Position numbers and translations under genes: made by a program. DNA of 36,780 nt from the IMG/VR virus record IMGVR_UViG_3300036781_000145, positions 1 to 36,780 of that record; one strand, 5' to 3'. Shown piece after piece: positions 7,219-16,227 of the stretch (positions are counted from its first letter, which is position 1; the number at the start of each line of letters is the position of its first letter). The stretch comes from a virus. The notes below the pieces were generated by a model. The model ran no database searches, was not told where the DNA came from, and saw nothing but the letters and a program-made list of their open reading frames with translations.

Positions 7219-9506
7219 GCTGTCACCCGCTCAACCGTGAACGATACCCCCGCCTGATCCGGCTGCCCAGACTGAGCCATCTTCGGGGTCACCTTCATGT
7301 CGGTGATTCGGCAGTTCCAGTACTCCCCATCGCCGGCACGGAACAGGCACACCCCGGCGGTCTTCGCCAAGGTGCGCAGATCCACATCGGTTGATGTGGC
7401 CAGCGCGTCGCTGACGCGTCCAGCCCCCGGCGAGCGCTTATAGAGCAGCTTCCCGACCACGGCGAACCGTTCCGACTGCTGATCACCGAACACCGACGCC
7501 GGAAAGTCCTGCCCCTCGACCTCGTACACGTCGGACGAGCGACCCGAGCTGATCTCGACGGTCTGCGACCATCCGAGGCGGACCTGGTTGCTGAGATCGT
7601 CACCGTAGGCGACCCACGCCCACTTCGAGACCACATCAGCTTGCTCGACCAGGTAGATGGTCTGATCGCCGGCCACGCCCAAGCTGGTGTAGCCGGTGGT
7701 GCGGTACCACGAATCGGCACCCACCCGAACCTGCGGGTCTGGGACCGGATCGTCGCCGTCATAGGTGCCGACCACCGTCCAGGTCGTTTCGTCGATCGAC
7801 CGCTCAAGCATCCACGACACCGTGTCGTCGAGTGCGGAGGAGGTCTCCTGGTCGAACGTCGGCGTGAACACCAGCTGACCCAGGTCGTCGTCGTACACCC
7901 AATCTAGGCCGACCGTCGCGGGCGCGAGGAAGTCGGTGCTGATCGTGGTGGAATCCGGCAACGACGTCAGTCCGTAGTTGTCGGTGACCGTGACGGTGAT
8001 CGTGTAGTCGGTCAGGTTCCGTTGCGCGGCCGCAGGGACCGTGCCAGCAGCGGCGGTGCTTGTGATGGTGCCGGAGTCGAACGCGACGCCGTCGTCGGAG
8101 GTCATGACGATCCGGTACGCGACCTGCGATGCAGATCCCCACGACTCGGTGGCGGACCATGCGACCGCGATGTCGCCACCGTCCCAGGTTCCGGATGGGT
8201 CGGTCACTGACACGGTGAGAGAGCTCCGCAACGTGATCGTCTGCCAGGCCGACCAGGCTCCGTAGGTTCCCGCCTGCGATCCAGCCGTACGCACCCGCCA
8301 TTGGATCGTCTGCCCGGCGGTGAACGAACCGGTCGACACCGTCCAGTCGTAGGTGCTTGTCGTCGAGTCGCCGGCGACGATATCGGTCTGGGTGGCGCCG
8401 GAATCGGTCGAGTACTGAATCTGGCGAGAGGACTGCGCTGCACCATCAGATGACGGGGTGTGCTCCCACGCCAACGTCACCGGAGAGGCGACGTCGACCA
8501 GGCCCGAGGGGCTCAGGTTCGTCGGTGCAAGCGGAGGCGTGTTCAGCACCAGTGCATTCGAGAGAGTCGCCGCCGCCGATAGGGTGCCTTGCGTGCCACC
8601 GTTGGTCTTCACCGTGGCGCGGTATTGCACCGTCCCGCTGGTGGGCGCCCCGGTGTCAGTCCAGTCGGTCGTGGTGGTCGTCGACAGGTCGACGGCGTCG
8701 AACGTGTGAACCGTCGACCAGGTGCTGCCACCGTCCGCCGTGCGTTCCAGAAGGATCTGCGCCTCGGTGTACGGGGCGGTGAGTTTCGCGAACGTCAGCT
8801 TGATGCCGGCCGACACCTTCGCGCCAGTCAGAGATGTCAGAGCGGCTGGCGTCGTGAGGAGGACGCTCGAGGCAACCGAATCGGTCTGCCCGGCGGTGTT
8901 CCTCGCCTGGATGGTGAACGTGTACTTCTTGTTCGCCACCGTCGCGATAGTGTACGACGACGCCGACCCCGACAGAGCGGCGGTGTCGATCGCCGCGCCA
9001 CCGTTCTCCGACCGGTACACCTCCTGCGATGTGTACGGGGCATCCGTGGTCGCGTGCGTCGTCCACGCGAGGGTCGCGGAGGCGTCACTCACCCGCGTCG
9101 CCGCGACGCTCGTCGGAGCGGCCGGCGCGTCGTAGACCGGCGTGATGGAGATCGTCTCGGTGTGATTCTGGTTGATCCACCCGTCCGATGCCGGCTGCGA
9201 CCACACCACATTCACGCTGACCGTCGACACCCCGAGAGGCAGCGTGAACGCCCAGTTGACGACATCGGTGTTCACCCACGTACCCACGGCCATGCCGCTC
9301 GGGAAGGACTGATCCGTCGACGAGCTCGTGGTCTCCGGGCTGCTGCCGGTGACAATGACCTCAAGGGTGCGGGCGAAGTTGTTGAACGTCGCCGTCGACT
9401 CACGCCACCGCTGCACCGTCACATAGAGGGTGCCGCCCGACTGCGACCAGCTCAGCCCGAACTTCGCCGTGTTCGTCGACCGGAGTGACCATGAGCGGGT
9501 GGGCAT
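7215..9506 (-). CDS. Large minor tail protein with fibronectin type III domains
   Basis: The 763-aa product has an N-terminal beta-rich domain (about 1-125). Four Ig/fibronectin-III-like modules follow at about 128-222, 223-325, 326-430 and 431-540, rich in Thr/Ser with WTT, YTSQEVYR and NTAGQ-type strands. A distinct C-terminal region covers about 540-763. FN3 modules are common on phage tails, where they are thought to bind cell-surface polysaccharides weakly. It starts at ATG 9506, sharing one base with the tape-measure stop, and precedes the hub-like protein. It could combine distal-tail and adhesin roles. Confidence 0.8.
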   Translation of the reverse strand: MPTRSWSLRSTNTAKFGLSWSQSGGTLYVTVQRWRESTATFNNFARTLEVIVTGSSPETTSSSTDQSFPSGMAVGTWVNTDVVNWAFTLPLGVSTVSVNVVWSQPASDGWINQNHTETISITPVYDAPAAPTSVAATRVSDASATLAWTTHATTDAPYTSQEVYRSENGGAAIDTAALSGSASSYTIATVANKKYTFTIQARNTAGQTDSVASSVLLTTPAALTSLTGAKVSAGIKLTFAKLTAPYTEAQILLERTADGGSTWSTVHTFDAVDLSTTTTTDWTDTGAPTSGTVQYRATVKTNGGTQGTLSAAATLSNALVLNTPPLAPTNLSPSGLVDVASPVTLAWEHTPSSDGAAQSSRQIQYSTDSGATQTDIVAGDSTTSTYDWTVSTGSFTAGQTIQWRVRTAGSQAGTYGAWSAWQTITLRSSLTVSVTDPSGTWDGGDIAVAWSATESWGSASQVAYRIVMTSDDGVAFDSGTITSTAAAGTVPAAAQRNLTDYTITVTVTDNYGLTSLPDSTTISTDFLAPATVGLDWVYDDDLGQLVFTPTFDQETSSALDDTVSWMLERSIDETTWTVVGTYDGDDPVPDPQVRVGADSWYRTTGYTSLGVAGDQTIYLVEQADVVSKWAWVAYGDDLSNQVRLGWSQTVEISSGRSSDVYEVEGQDFPASVFGDQQSERFAVVGKLLYKRSPGAGRVSDALATSTDVDLRTLAKTAGVCLFRAGDGEYWNCRITDMKVTPKMAQSGQPDQAGVSFTVERVTA

Positions 9507-12500
9507 CAGTCAGTCACCGTCCCTGCCTGGTTCACCAACTGCGTCGTCGGAGATGACTCGAGCATCGCAATGAAGTCCTGGATCGTCTGGATGTCACCGA
9601 AGTCGGCCGCGTTCACGTTCAGCGCCACCTGGTAGGTGTTCGCGGTCTGTGTCGGGGTGCTCGAGATCGGCGTCAGACCAGTAGTCCCGCGCGTGATCGC
9701 CGTTCCGGCCTGCGTGAGGATGTTGTTGCCGATCGTGACCAGCTGCGCATCCAGGGCAGCCTGCTGCGAGTTCAGGCCGTCGATGTAGGCCCGCATCGCG
9801 TCGGCGCCCTGCTGGTACATCGACTGCGACACCAGGGTGCCCATCGAGTCCGCAGCATCGACGAGACCGCCCGACAGAGAGTTGAGCTGGTCAACCCCGG
9901 TCTGCCCCTGCGCGAGGATCGACTGCGCCAATCCGAGCGACTGAGGGCCACCCTGCGCGAGCTGGTCCCACAAATCTGCGGACAGACCCTCGGCCTTCAA
10001 CTGAGTAAGGATGTCCTGGTATTGGGTGGCCGCATCGGTCGTGGAAGACAGCAGATAGGTCAGCTGGCCGAACGACTGCGCATCCGTGACCTTCCCGAGG
10101 CCGCTGATCAGATCCACCGTCGAGGTGTACTGGTCATGCATCTTCGAGGTCAGCGACGACTCCGCGTCAGTGGCGGCCTTGATCTTGTTCGTCAACGCCG
10201 CGTAGTCCAGCGCGGCCTGGTCGAGCACAGGCGACAGCTTCGTCAACGCGTCGGCAGCCTTCTTATACCCGTCACGGGTCAACGAGGTGATCTCGTCCGT
10301 CAGCTTCGACCGGTACTGGTCGAAGTCACCCTCGAGGGCGGACTGCATGATCGTGCCGAACGCATCCGAAAACTGCTGCTGCGCCTGCCGGTCCTGCTTC
10401 AGCTTCTGCGCCGCAGCCTCAGCCGCAGCCTTCGCCGCCAAAGCCGCCGCATTCGCCGCCGCCGAGCCGCCGCCACCACCACCGGACGGCGACCTGACAT
10501 GCGCCACCGACACCGGAGAGGTCAGCACGGACCGCAGTTGCTTCTCCAGAGCATTGATCTCAGCGATGTACGCCGCCTGCCGACCCTCAGCATGCACATC
10601 GTTCGGGCTGATCGCCGAGATCGCACCCTGGAGGGCATAGATCTTCTGCAGCACATCGGTCGCATTCGTGGAGAAGTTGATCGGCGTGTTCACTGGCAGA
10701 CCGGTCAACGAGTTCAGCAGATACCCGACGAGCCCTGCAGCACCCTCAGCGGCAATACCCGTCTGTTCGAGCGGGCTCGGGATCGTCCCGATTGCCAGCG
10801 CCGCCTGATAGGCGGCCAGTGACTGCTGCCCGTACGCACCCGTAGCGGCGTTCGCTGCTTCCGTTGCGTTGAATTGCGAATATGCCGCCTCAGCCGCGAC
10901 GCCGTTGAGCGCCCGCAGGGCTGCTGCATAGCCTTCCGCAGCCTTCTTGTCGTCGTCGTAGATCGATGTGTCATAGACCGACCCGTGAAGCACGGCGTAG
11001 TCTGCCGCCTCCTTGTCAGCGGCGACCACCTCATCTTGCGCAGCTTTCGCGGCGCGGAGCTTGACGACCAGAGCATCATAGGCCGCACCGCCGTTCTGGA
11101 TGGCATTCACGACCGCCTGAGAGCCGCCGAGTTGGTCCAGCTGCGCGTTCGTGAGATGCGAGAGGAACTTCGCTGCAGTGTCGGCCGAGACGCCGATGTG
11201 GGTGAGAGCGTCCTCCGTGCCAGCGGTGTCCTTGTTCGAGGCGTCCTGCGCAGCCTGGAGATTAATCAGGGCCGACGTCAGCCCGACGACGCCGCCGATC
11301 GCTGCACCCGCCGCGGTGCCGATGAGAGGAATGGAAGTGCCGAACGCTGCCCCTGCGAGCGCGGCGCCCCCGGTGGCTTCCGCGACGCCGAGTACTGCCT
11401 GCCCCGCATCGTTCGCGTTCGTTGTCACACGGTTTAGGCCATCTGCTGCAATCGCGAGGCCGGCGATCTGGCCAACGCTGCCTAGGATGCCTTTCAGTCC
11501 GGTCAGCGCCTTCGCCTTGATCGACTGCGCTTCCGCGTTCGCTGTCGCCGCGGCCGCGGCTGCGTCATCGGCGGCGGCGAGTTGGCGTGCTGAGAGGGCA
11601 GCATCCAGGTCGGTAGCGATGATTCCGGCCTCAGCGAGGCGGAGCCTCTCGAGAGCGGCAGCACGTGCGACCGTCGCGGCCTCGACACGCTCGTCCGTGG
11701 TGATCTCTGTGGCACCGGACGCTACGAAGTTGCCCTGTGCGAGAGCGAACTCACGTTCCGCAGCGGCAGCGGCAGCCTGCGCCGAAGCACGTTCGATCAG
11801 CGCAGCATTCGACCGCGCATTCGCTTGCTCCGATGCGAGCAGAGTCGCTTCGTACTCGGCCTGTGCGACTGTTGCTGCCTGCGCCGCATTGGAGGCCCCG
11901 GTGAAGGCGGGACGGAGCGCGGCAACCTCGGTGCGGAATGTCTTGACCCGCTCCGAGTTCCACAGCGCCCGCGACGCCATAATGACCCCGAGAGCGAGGA
12001 ACGCGTCGCGGCCGTTCCACGCCCACCCGACCAGACCCTGCAAGTCCTTCGCACCGGTCGCAGCGAACTGGCCGAACGCGTCGAGGTCCTTCTGCACCTC
12101 CGGGCTGTTCAACGCCGCCAACGCCGAGGTGGCTTCCTTCGACAACTCGTCGAACAGCGGCTTACCGGCGGCAGCCAACTGCTGCTGCAAGGTGTCCTGG
12201 ATGTTCGACCACACACCCGCGAGAGTCGCGGAGTCCTGCTGCAGCAGACCGGCGTATTGCTGTTCGATGCCCTTGATCAGGATCGGCAAGTACGTCGCCG
12301 AATCGAGGATGCCCTGCTGCATCCGATCCTGGATGTCAGCGGTCGACGTGCCGAGCTGATCGGCGAGTATCTTCACCCCGTTGATGCCGACCTGGGCCAA
12401 CTGCAGCACCAACTCCTGCGACTGCAGCTTCCCCTTCGTCGCGATCTGCCCCAAGGCAAGAGCGATCGATGCGACGCCCTCAGTTCCGCGACCCAGACCC

Positions 12501-13066
12501 GCCGCAGCGTCGCCGGCAGCCTGCAGAGCGTCGTGGGCCTCCTTCGAGTCCCCGATCATCGCCTGCAACTGCTGGTCGTACTTCAGGACGTCCTGGAAGT
12601 TGAACGGGGTCTCTTTGGCGAAGTCCTTCACCCATGCCAGCTCGGTCTTCGCCGCCTGCGACGAACCGAGGATCTGGGTGAACCCGATATCGGCCTGCTG
12701 CAGCTCCGAGTTGAAGCCGACCATCGAGTCGAACATGGACTGGACGCCCTGCTTGACCAGCTGAATGCCCGCGTACATCGACCCGTACAGGGCGACGTTC
12801 TTCACCGCGACTGTCGCGGATTCGGTCAACCAGTTCTGCGACTGCTTCCCTGCCTCCGTGACCGCGGCGTTGATCGACGCGACCGCTGGCAGTGCAGCCT
12901 TCGACGCCGCCCCGCCCAGGGCCCCACCGAGGGCTGTGCCGGACTGGTTGCCCAGCTTCTCCGATGCGGCCCGAATCTGCGGACCACCCTGGGCGACGAT
13001 CTGCGAACCAAAGCCCTGCAGGCTGGGAAGAAGCGCGATGTACGCGGCGGCGATCTCACCAGCCAT
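9506..13066 (-). CDS. Tape measure protein
   Basis: This 1186-aa protein is by far the longest gene and lies directly after the frameshifted tail chaperones, the standard siphovirus order. It is Ala/Gln-rich and mostly helical. A phage tape-measure N-terminal domain lies within about residues 110-290 (FNSELQQADIGFTQILG). A hydrophobic Gly/Ala segment is near 560-640 and a coiled coil near 900-935. It sets tail length and is ejected with DNA. At about 0.15 nm per residue, tail length would be near 180 nm. ATG 13066 lies 4 nt past the chaperone stop. Confidence 0.95.
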   Translation of the reverse strand: MAGEIAAAYIALLPSLQGFGSQIVAQGGPQIRAASEKLGNQSGTALGGALGGAASKAALPAVASINAAVTEAGKQSQNWLTESATVAVKNVALYGSMYAGIQLVKQGVQSMFDSMVGFNSELQQADIGFTQILGSSQAAKTELAWVKDFAKETPFNFQDVLKYDQQLQAMIGDSKEAHDALQAAGDAAAGLGRGTEGVASIALALGQIATKGKLQSQELVLQLAQVGINGVKILADQLGTSTADIQDRMQQGILDSATYLPILIKGIEQQYAGLLQQDSATLAGVWSNIQDTLQQQLAAAGKPLFDELSKEATSALAALNSPEVQKDLDAFGQFAATGAKDLQGLVGWAWNGRDAFLALGVIMASRALWNSERVKTFRTEVAALRPAFTGASNAAQAATVAQAEYEATLLASEQANARSNAALIERASAQAAAAAAEREFALAQGNFVASGATEITTDERVEAATVARAAALERLRLAEAGIIATDLDAALSARQLAAADDAAAAAATANAEAQSIKAKALTGLKGILGSVGQIAGLAIAADGLNRVTTNANDAGQAVLGVAEATGGAALAGAAFGTSIPLIGTAAGAAIGGVVGLTSALINLQAAQDASNKDTAGTEDALTHIGVSADTAAKFLSHLTNAQLDQLGGSQAVVNAIQNGGAAYDALVVKLRAAKAAQDEVVAADKEAADYAVLHGSVYDTSIYDDDKKAAEGYAAALRALNGVAAEAAYSQFNATEAANAATGAYGQQSLAAYQAALAIGTIPSPLEQTGIAAEGAAGLVGYLLNSLTGLPVNTPINFSTNATDVLQKIYALQGAISAISPNDVHAEGRQAAYIAEINALEKQLRSVLTSPVSVAHVRSPSGGGGGGSAAANAAALAAKAAAEAAAQKLKQDRQAQQQFSDAFGTIMQSALEGDFDQYRSKLTDEITSLTRDGYKKAADALTKLSPVLDQAALDYAALTNKIKAATDAESSLTSKMHDQYTSTVDLISGLGKVTDAQSFGQLTYLLSSTTDAATQYQDILTQLKAEGLSADLWDQLAQGGPQSLGLAQSILAQGQTGVDQLNSLSGGLVDAADSMGTLVSQSMYQQGADAMRAYIDGLNSQQAALDAQLVTIGNNILTQAGTAITRGTTGLTPISSTPTQTANTYQVALNVNAADFGDIQTIQDFIAMLESSPTTQLVNQAGTVTD

Positions 13067-13070
13067 CAGG

Positions 13071-13801
13071 TCACCTCCGGTTCATTGCCTCGAGAGTCAT
13101 GTCGGCCAGACGGATGTCAACGTCGGACAGAGAACGCTCAGCGACGTCAGGCAGCAGCGGGTGTCGTTCGCCCACCCACGCCGTGTACAGGGATGCGAGC
13201 ATGAACGCCTCGATCGACACCGGCCGATCCCACCCAGCGACAGCGGCGAAGATCTGCGAATCGGGACGGGTGAGGAGGATTCTCAGTAGCCGCCACATCT
13301 CGGCAGCGTCTGCCTTCATCACCTCGGTCAGCGAACTGTGGAGGGTGGTGCGGAAGTCGAACTCGATCTCGCCCCGGTGCTTCACCAGCACTCGGGCGAG
13401 AGTCAGTCTTCCCCCGGCACGTCCTCGACCTTCTCGCCAGCGGACGCCGCCCACTCGTTGAAGACCTTGAAGATGAATGCGAAGTCGCGGGCGTTGACGT
13501 TCGCGATGATCGCAGCCTTCGCCGGGGTGTCTTCCGGGAGGTGGTTGTCGAGCGTTTTCAGCACCGACATGGTGCGCAGCAGAGACAGGCGGCGCTGGGA
13601 TGCGTCGATCGCTGCTTCCTGCTGATCCGGGCTCATCGTTGTGAACATCGTCCACGCGTCCGGCAGCTCCGGGATGGTGTCGGCGAACTCTTCGATCTTG
13701 TCGGCGTACAGAGCCTGCTGATACGGCGGAAGGGTGTACTTCTCACCGTCGAGAGGGTTGAGGAACTCGAAGAAGTCCACGGCCTTCTGCTGCTGTGTCA
13801 T
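13071..13801 (-). CDS. Tail assembly chaperone, -1 frameshift fusion product
   Basis: This is the gpG-T-type product. Translation starts at 13801, slips back one base at the G5AA tract (13415-13409) and continues in the -1 frame to the stop at 13071, giving about 243 aa instead of 132. The extension (residues 131-243) has HRGEIEFDF, EMWRLLRILL and a helical C-terminus, as seen in T-domain extensions. Such chaperones bind the tape measure during tail assembly. No independent start or ribosome site for the downstream frame is evident, which favours frameshifting. Confidence 0.8.
13403..13801 (-). CDS. Tail assembly chaperone, short (gpG-like) form
   Basis: 132 aa, starting at ATG 13801 with GAAAGG upstream and ending at TGA 13405-13403, just past the slippery tract. 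It contains FFEFLNPLDG at about residues 10-19, a segment typical of actinophage tail chaperones, and is otherwise helical. It sits between the major tail protein and the tape measure gene. The protein acts in the cytoplasm and is normally absent from finished virions. An in-frame ATG at 13906 runs back into the major tail gene and is rejected. Confidence 0.9.
   Translation of the reverse strand: MTQQQKAVDFFEFLNPLDGEKYTLPPYQQALYADKIEEFADTIPELPDAWTMFTTMSPDQQEAAIDASQRRLSLLRTMSVLKTLDNHLPEDTPAKAAIIANVNARDFAFIFKVFNEWAASAGEKVEDVPGED
13409..13415 (-). promoter_or_regulatory. Programmed -1 ribosomal frameshift site
   Basis: Read on the minus strand, the tract is GGGGGAA, in zero frame CCG-GGG-GAA, followed by GAC and a TGA stop. 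Slipping back one base lets the GGG-decoding tRNA re-pair with GGG and moves ribosomes into the open -1 frame. The A-site codon does not re-pair perfectly, so this is a G-run slip rather than the ideal X-XXY-YYZ heptamer. The stop two codons later probably aids slippage. Confidence 0.7.
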
Positions 13802-13834
13802 TGATGTGCCTTTCGTTCTGCGCCGGAAGGAGGA

Positions 13835-13870
13835 GGGCGGGGATCGTCGGCACAGGAACGATCCCCGCCC
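13835..13870. other. Perfect hairpin 3' of major tail protein gene
   Basis: A perfect 13-bp inverted repeat (13835-13847 with 13858-13870) with a 10-nt loop begins 6 nt after the major tail stop. No T run follows, so it is more likely an mRNA 3'-end stabiliser or partial terminator than a full stop. Downstream chaperones are needed in smaller amount. Confidence 0.65.
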
Positions 13871-13875
13871 AGCTG

Positions 13876-14448
13876 TTACGACGCGTCGGCCAGCCAGGAT
13901 GACCACATGGCGAACATGCCGCCTTCGAGGTCGGACGACGGGTAGGCGGTGAACCGCAGCGGGGTCTTCTGCAGCTTCGCCGACCCGTTCGGGTTGATGT
14001 TGCCGTTGATCGCGACCGACGCATCGGCGATGAGGAACCGCTGCGACTTCGGCGATGAGGCCGTGTCCGCGAGGTCCAGCACCATCACCTTGTGCGGGGG
14101 GATGCCGCCGAGGTAGACGAGCTTGCCGTCCTCGTCGACCGACACGCCGAACGCGTTCTCGACGACGACGATGTTCGACTCGTTGAAGGTGATGTCCCAG
14201 TACGGGAGGTCATCCGAGGGCGACTCGGACACGAAGAACACCTGGTCGTCGTAGAACTCGCGCTCCACGGTCCGGGTCGGGGCGCCGGCCGGGGAGAACG
14301 CGTACCCGGACTTCAGGTCGATGGCGCCGTTGTCCTCGAACGCCATCGGGAGCGAGCTTGAGGCGGTGATGCCGGAGAGGGAGGTGCCGAGGGATGCGGT
14401 GTAGAGCTTCGCTCGCACGGGAGCGAAAGCCTGGGAGACGTCAGACAT
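13876..14448 (-). CDS. Major tail protein
   Basis: A 190-aa protein that would form the tail tube. It lies just before the frameshifted chaperones and tape measure, the canonical position. The N-terminal half carries phrases usual in actinophage tube proteins (GAIDLKSGYAFSPAG, FNESNIVVVENAFG), and the protein is beta-strand rich throughout. ATG 14448 has a GAAAGGAAAG ribosome site. It is followed by a strong hairpin, in keeping with high mRNA demand. No Ig-like C-terminal extension is present. Confidence 0.85.
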   Translation of the reverse strand: MSDVSQAFAPVRAKLYTASLGTSLSGITASSSLPMAFEDNGAIDLKSGYAFSPAGAPTRTVEREFYDDQVFFVSESPSDDLPYWDITFNESNIVVVENAFGVSVDEDGKLVYLGGIPPHKVMVLDLADTASSPKSQRFLIADASVAINGNINPNGSAKLQKTPLRFTAYPSSDLEGGMFAMWSSWLADAS

Positions 14449-14478
14449 GACGTGTCTTTCCTTTCGGTTGGGTTTCGC

Positions 14479-14661
14479 TCACCCGCGAGTCGGGGTGGAC
14501 GTATCGGGGCGGCTGGTCAGGTGCCAGCCGTGGCAGTCGGGGCACCGGTAGGCCCGTTGCTCGGTCTTGGGTCGACGGGAACCGTCTTTGCGCTGCACCG
14601 ACGCGAGCGCGAGCAGCGCAGCTATCCGGTCCCGGTACCGACGTTTCGAGCAACGGGCCAT
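14479..14661 (-). CDS. Small zinc-binding protein (60 aa)
   Basis: A 60-aa basic protein. The N-terminal half is Arg/Lys-rich and helical, and the C-terminal half carries CPDCHGWHLTS, giving Cys and His ligands for one metal ion. Similar short proteins are common near actinophage tail genes and in Streptomyces/Microbacterium phages. It starts 4 nt after the preceding stop (ATG 14661). Function is unknown. The basic part suggests nucleic-acid binding. Confidence 0.7.
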   Translation of the reverse strand: MARCSKRRYRDRIAALLALASVQRKDGSRRPKTEQRAYRCPDCHGWHLTSRPDTSTPTRG

Positions 14662-14665
14662 GTGA

Positions 14666-14992
14666 TTACTCGTCTACGCCGTAGGCGGCATCTCGGGCGT
14701 TTCGCAGCACACGGATCAGACGGTTGATCTGGGTCCGATCGAGATCGATGCTGATCGGTCCCACCGAGTTGCCCGGTTTGAGCCCGAACGACTCCGGGTG
14801 CTCAGGCGTGAACATGAACGAACCCGCCCCATTCGGGGTGTCTTGGGCGATGATGAACAGGTCGACCAGAAGACCTTCGGCACCTTGCATGTTCTGCCGA
14901 ATCGCGGCCTCTGCTGAACCTTCTTTGCTCCACCTGACCATGACGTCGGCGTAGCTGTTTCGTCCGCTGGCGCGGACTCGTTCTTTGGGCAT
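14666..14992 (-). CDS. Hypothetical protein between tail terminator and tail tube (108 aa)
   Basis: A soluble mixed alpha/beta protein with no Cys residues or TM segment. It contains an SVGPISIDLDRTQINRLIR-type strand/helix region near residues 78-96. It sits between the tail terminator-like gene and the small zinc protein. Phages often have a regulatory or assembly-related small gene here, but no family is recognised. ATG 14992 has AAGGGG nearby. The 79-nt gap upstream holds only short weak hairpins. Confidence 0.7.
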   Translation of the reverse strand: MPKERVRASGRNSYADVMVRWSKEGSAEAAIRQNMQGAEGLLVDLFIIAQDTPNGAGSFMFTPEHPESFGLKPGNSVGPISIDLDRTQINRLIRVLRNARDAAYGVDE

Positions 14993-15071
14993 TGTTGCCC
15001 CTTTCGCTCAGCCGCATCACGCGGCCTCCCCGCATCGCGCGAGGGAGCAATGGTCGCCAGGAGAGGCGAAG

Positions 15072-15479
15072 TCAGATATCGGTCTGGGCGCGCAGGGTCA
15101 CGGTGGCGACGAAGTACCGCTGGAACGGCGGCTGCTGACCGGGTACCGTCAGGGCACCGCCGGCGGGCACCTGGATGGTCTCGACCCGGTCATCGCTGAT
15201 CGTTGACAGGGCATCCTGCACAGCGACCGCGAGGGCACGGCATGCAGTGTCGGTGGGTGCGTATACCCGGACGCCGATGTTCGCGCTGGCTTCACCCCAG
15301 TCGCGGCCGCCGCCGCCCGCGTAGGCGACGGAGACGAATTTCGCTGGGATCGGTGATGGGGTCTCGTTCGATGTGATCGTGGAATGCAGCGGAGAGTTCG
15401 AACCCGCGGCAGTGATCATCGTCTGCAACGCCGGTACTACCGCGGCTTCCACGTCGGAGAACGTCGTCGACTCGATCAT
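15072..15479 (-). CDS. Tail terminator-like protein
   Basis: 135 aa, with an N-terminal helix (SDVEAAVVPALQTM) followed by alternating strands and a C-terminal FVATVTLRAQ strand. This matches the gpU / tail-terminator type alpha-beta fold in length and pattern. Such proteins cap the tail tube at the head-proximal end. It is fourth of four connector genes after the capsid. ATG 15479 overlaps the stop upstream by 4 nt. The assignment leans on gene order. Confidence 0.65.
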   Translation of the reverse strand: MIESTTFSDVEAAVVPALQTMITAAGSNSPLHSTITSNETPSPIPAKFVSVAYAGGGGRDWGEASANIGVRVYAPTDTACRALAVAVQDALSTISDDRVETIQVPAGGALTVPGQQPPFQRYFVATVTLRAQTDI

Positions 15480-15880
15480 CGGATGTCCTCCCCCACCCCA
15501 CCGACCGTGAAACCAGGAACCGAAGTCAAGGCGTGATGCTCCGCCTCGATCAGCATCGGCGGCTTCGCCCCGGGATCCGCGCCGCGGCCGCCGCGGACAC
15601 CAACCACCGACACTGGGCGGTCGCCCAGCGAGAACGGGCCATCGAAGTCGAACCCGTACTCATCGCTGCTCGCGCTGTCGGTGAACATCGAGGCGACGTA
15701 GTTCTGCGCGTTCCGGGAATCCGCGGTCGCCTCGATGCTCGCGACGACGGCCATCTGCGCTTCCTCTGCCCTGGCAGCCACTGCAGCGCGCACTTCGCTG
15801 CTGTTCAGCAGCGCCCGCAGCGCGGCGTCGTTCAGCTCGAGATGGAACCCATACCGCTCGGCGGAAGGAACGGAAGTCAT
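15476..15880 (-). CDS. HK97 gp10-like head-tail connector / tail completion protein
   Basis: A 134-aa protein. The first 60 residues form an amphipathic helix region (ELNDAALRALLNSSEVRAAV), followed by a central disordered segment (SASSDEYGFDF) and a Gly-rich C-terminus with GGRGADPG. This helix-then-loop arrangement and the position between stopper and terminator are typical of HK97 gp10-like / minor connector proteins. ATG 15880 shares one base with the upstream stop. Confidence 0.65.
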   Translation of the reverse strand: MTSVPSAERYGFHLELNDAALRALLNSSEVRAAVAARAEEAQMAVVASIEATADSRNAQNYVASMFTDSASSDEYGFDFDGPFSLGDRPVSVVGVRGGRGADPGAKPPMLIEAEHHALTSVPGFTVGGVGEDIR

Positions 15881-16227
15881 CAGCCCACCGTCCGGCGCAG
15901 TTCGATCACGAGAGGTGCCTCGTGGCCGTTGAACGGGTTGGTGTACGCGGCAGGGTCACCGTCGACTTCCCACCCATCAACACCATCCACGACAACCGGG
16001 TCCTTCGAGATCACATCCGGCCGGCCGATCGCATACAGCGTCGGCTTGGTGACCGTCGTCTCGCGCAGGACCCCGTCGATGATCTGAGAGCCGACCGCGG
16101 TCCCGGGCGGGACGAATACGGCCTGGAATGACGCTTCGGCTCGCGCAGCGCCTTGGACGTTGCCGAAGTCATCGGCCCAAACGGCGACCGCGGGACGGGA
16201 ACAGGCCACCGTGTACTTGAGTTTCAC
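15880..16227 (-). CDS. Head-tail stopper-like protein
   Basis: 115 aa, predominantly beta, with TPLYAIG-like and VVDGVDGWEVDGDP segments. Head-closure proteins (SPP1 gp16 type) have a similar size and a beta-barrel with a DG turn. It is encoded between the adaptor and the gp10-like gene. GTG 16227 overlaps the adaptor stop by 4 nt. Cys9 is the only cysteine. Its role would be to plug the connector after packaging. Confidence 0.6.
   Translation of the reverse strand: MKLKYTVACSRPAVAVWADDFGNVQGAARAEASFQAVFVPPGTAVGSQIIDGVLRETTVTKPTLYAIGRPDVISKDPVVVDGVDGWEVDGDPAAYTNPFNGHEAPLVIELRRTVG

Noticed and set aside
8589-9488. 299-codon plus-strand frame opposite the FN3 tail gene
   Set aside because: Arg/Gly/Val-rich composition typical of a shadow frame; no ribosome site or conserved motif.
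11825-13204. Long plus-strand frame of 459 codons opposite the tape measure
   Set aside because: Arg/Leu-rich antisense frame produced by high GC; no start signal, no recognisable motif, and runs through several minus-strand genes.
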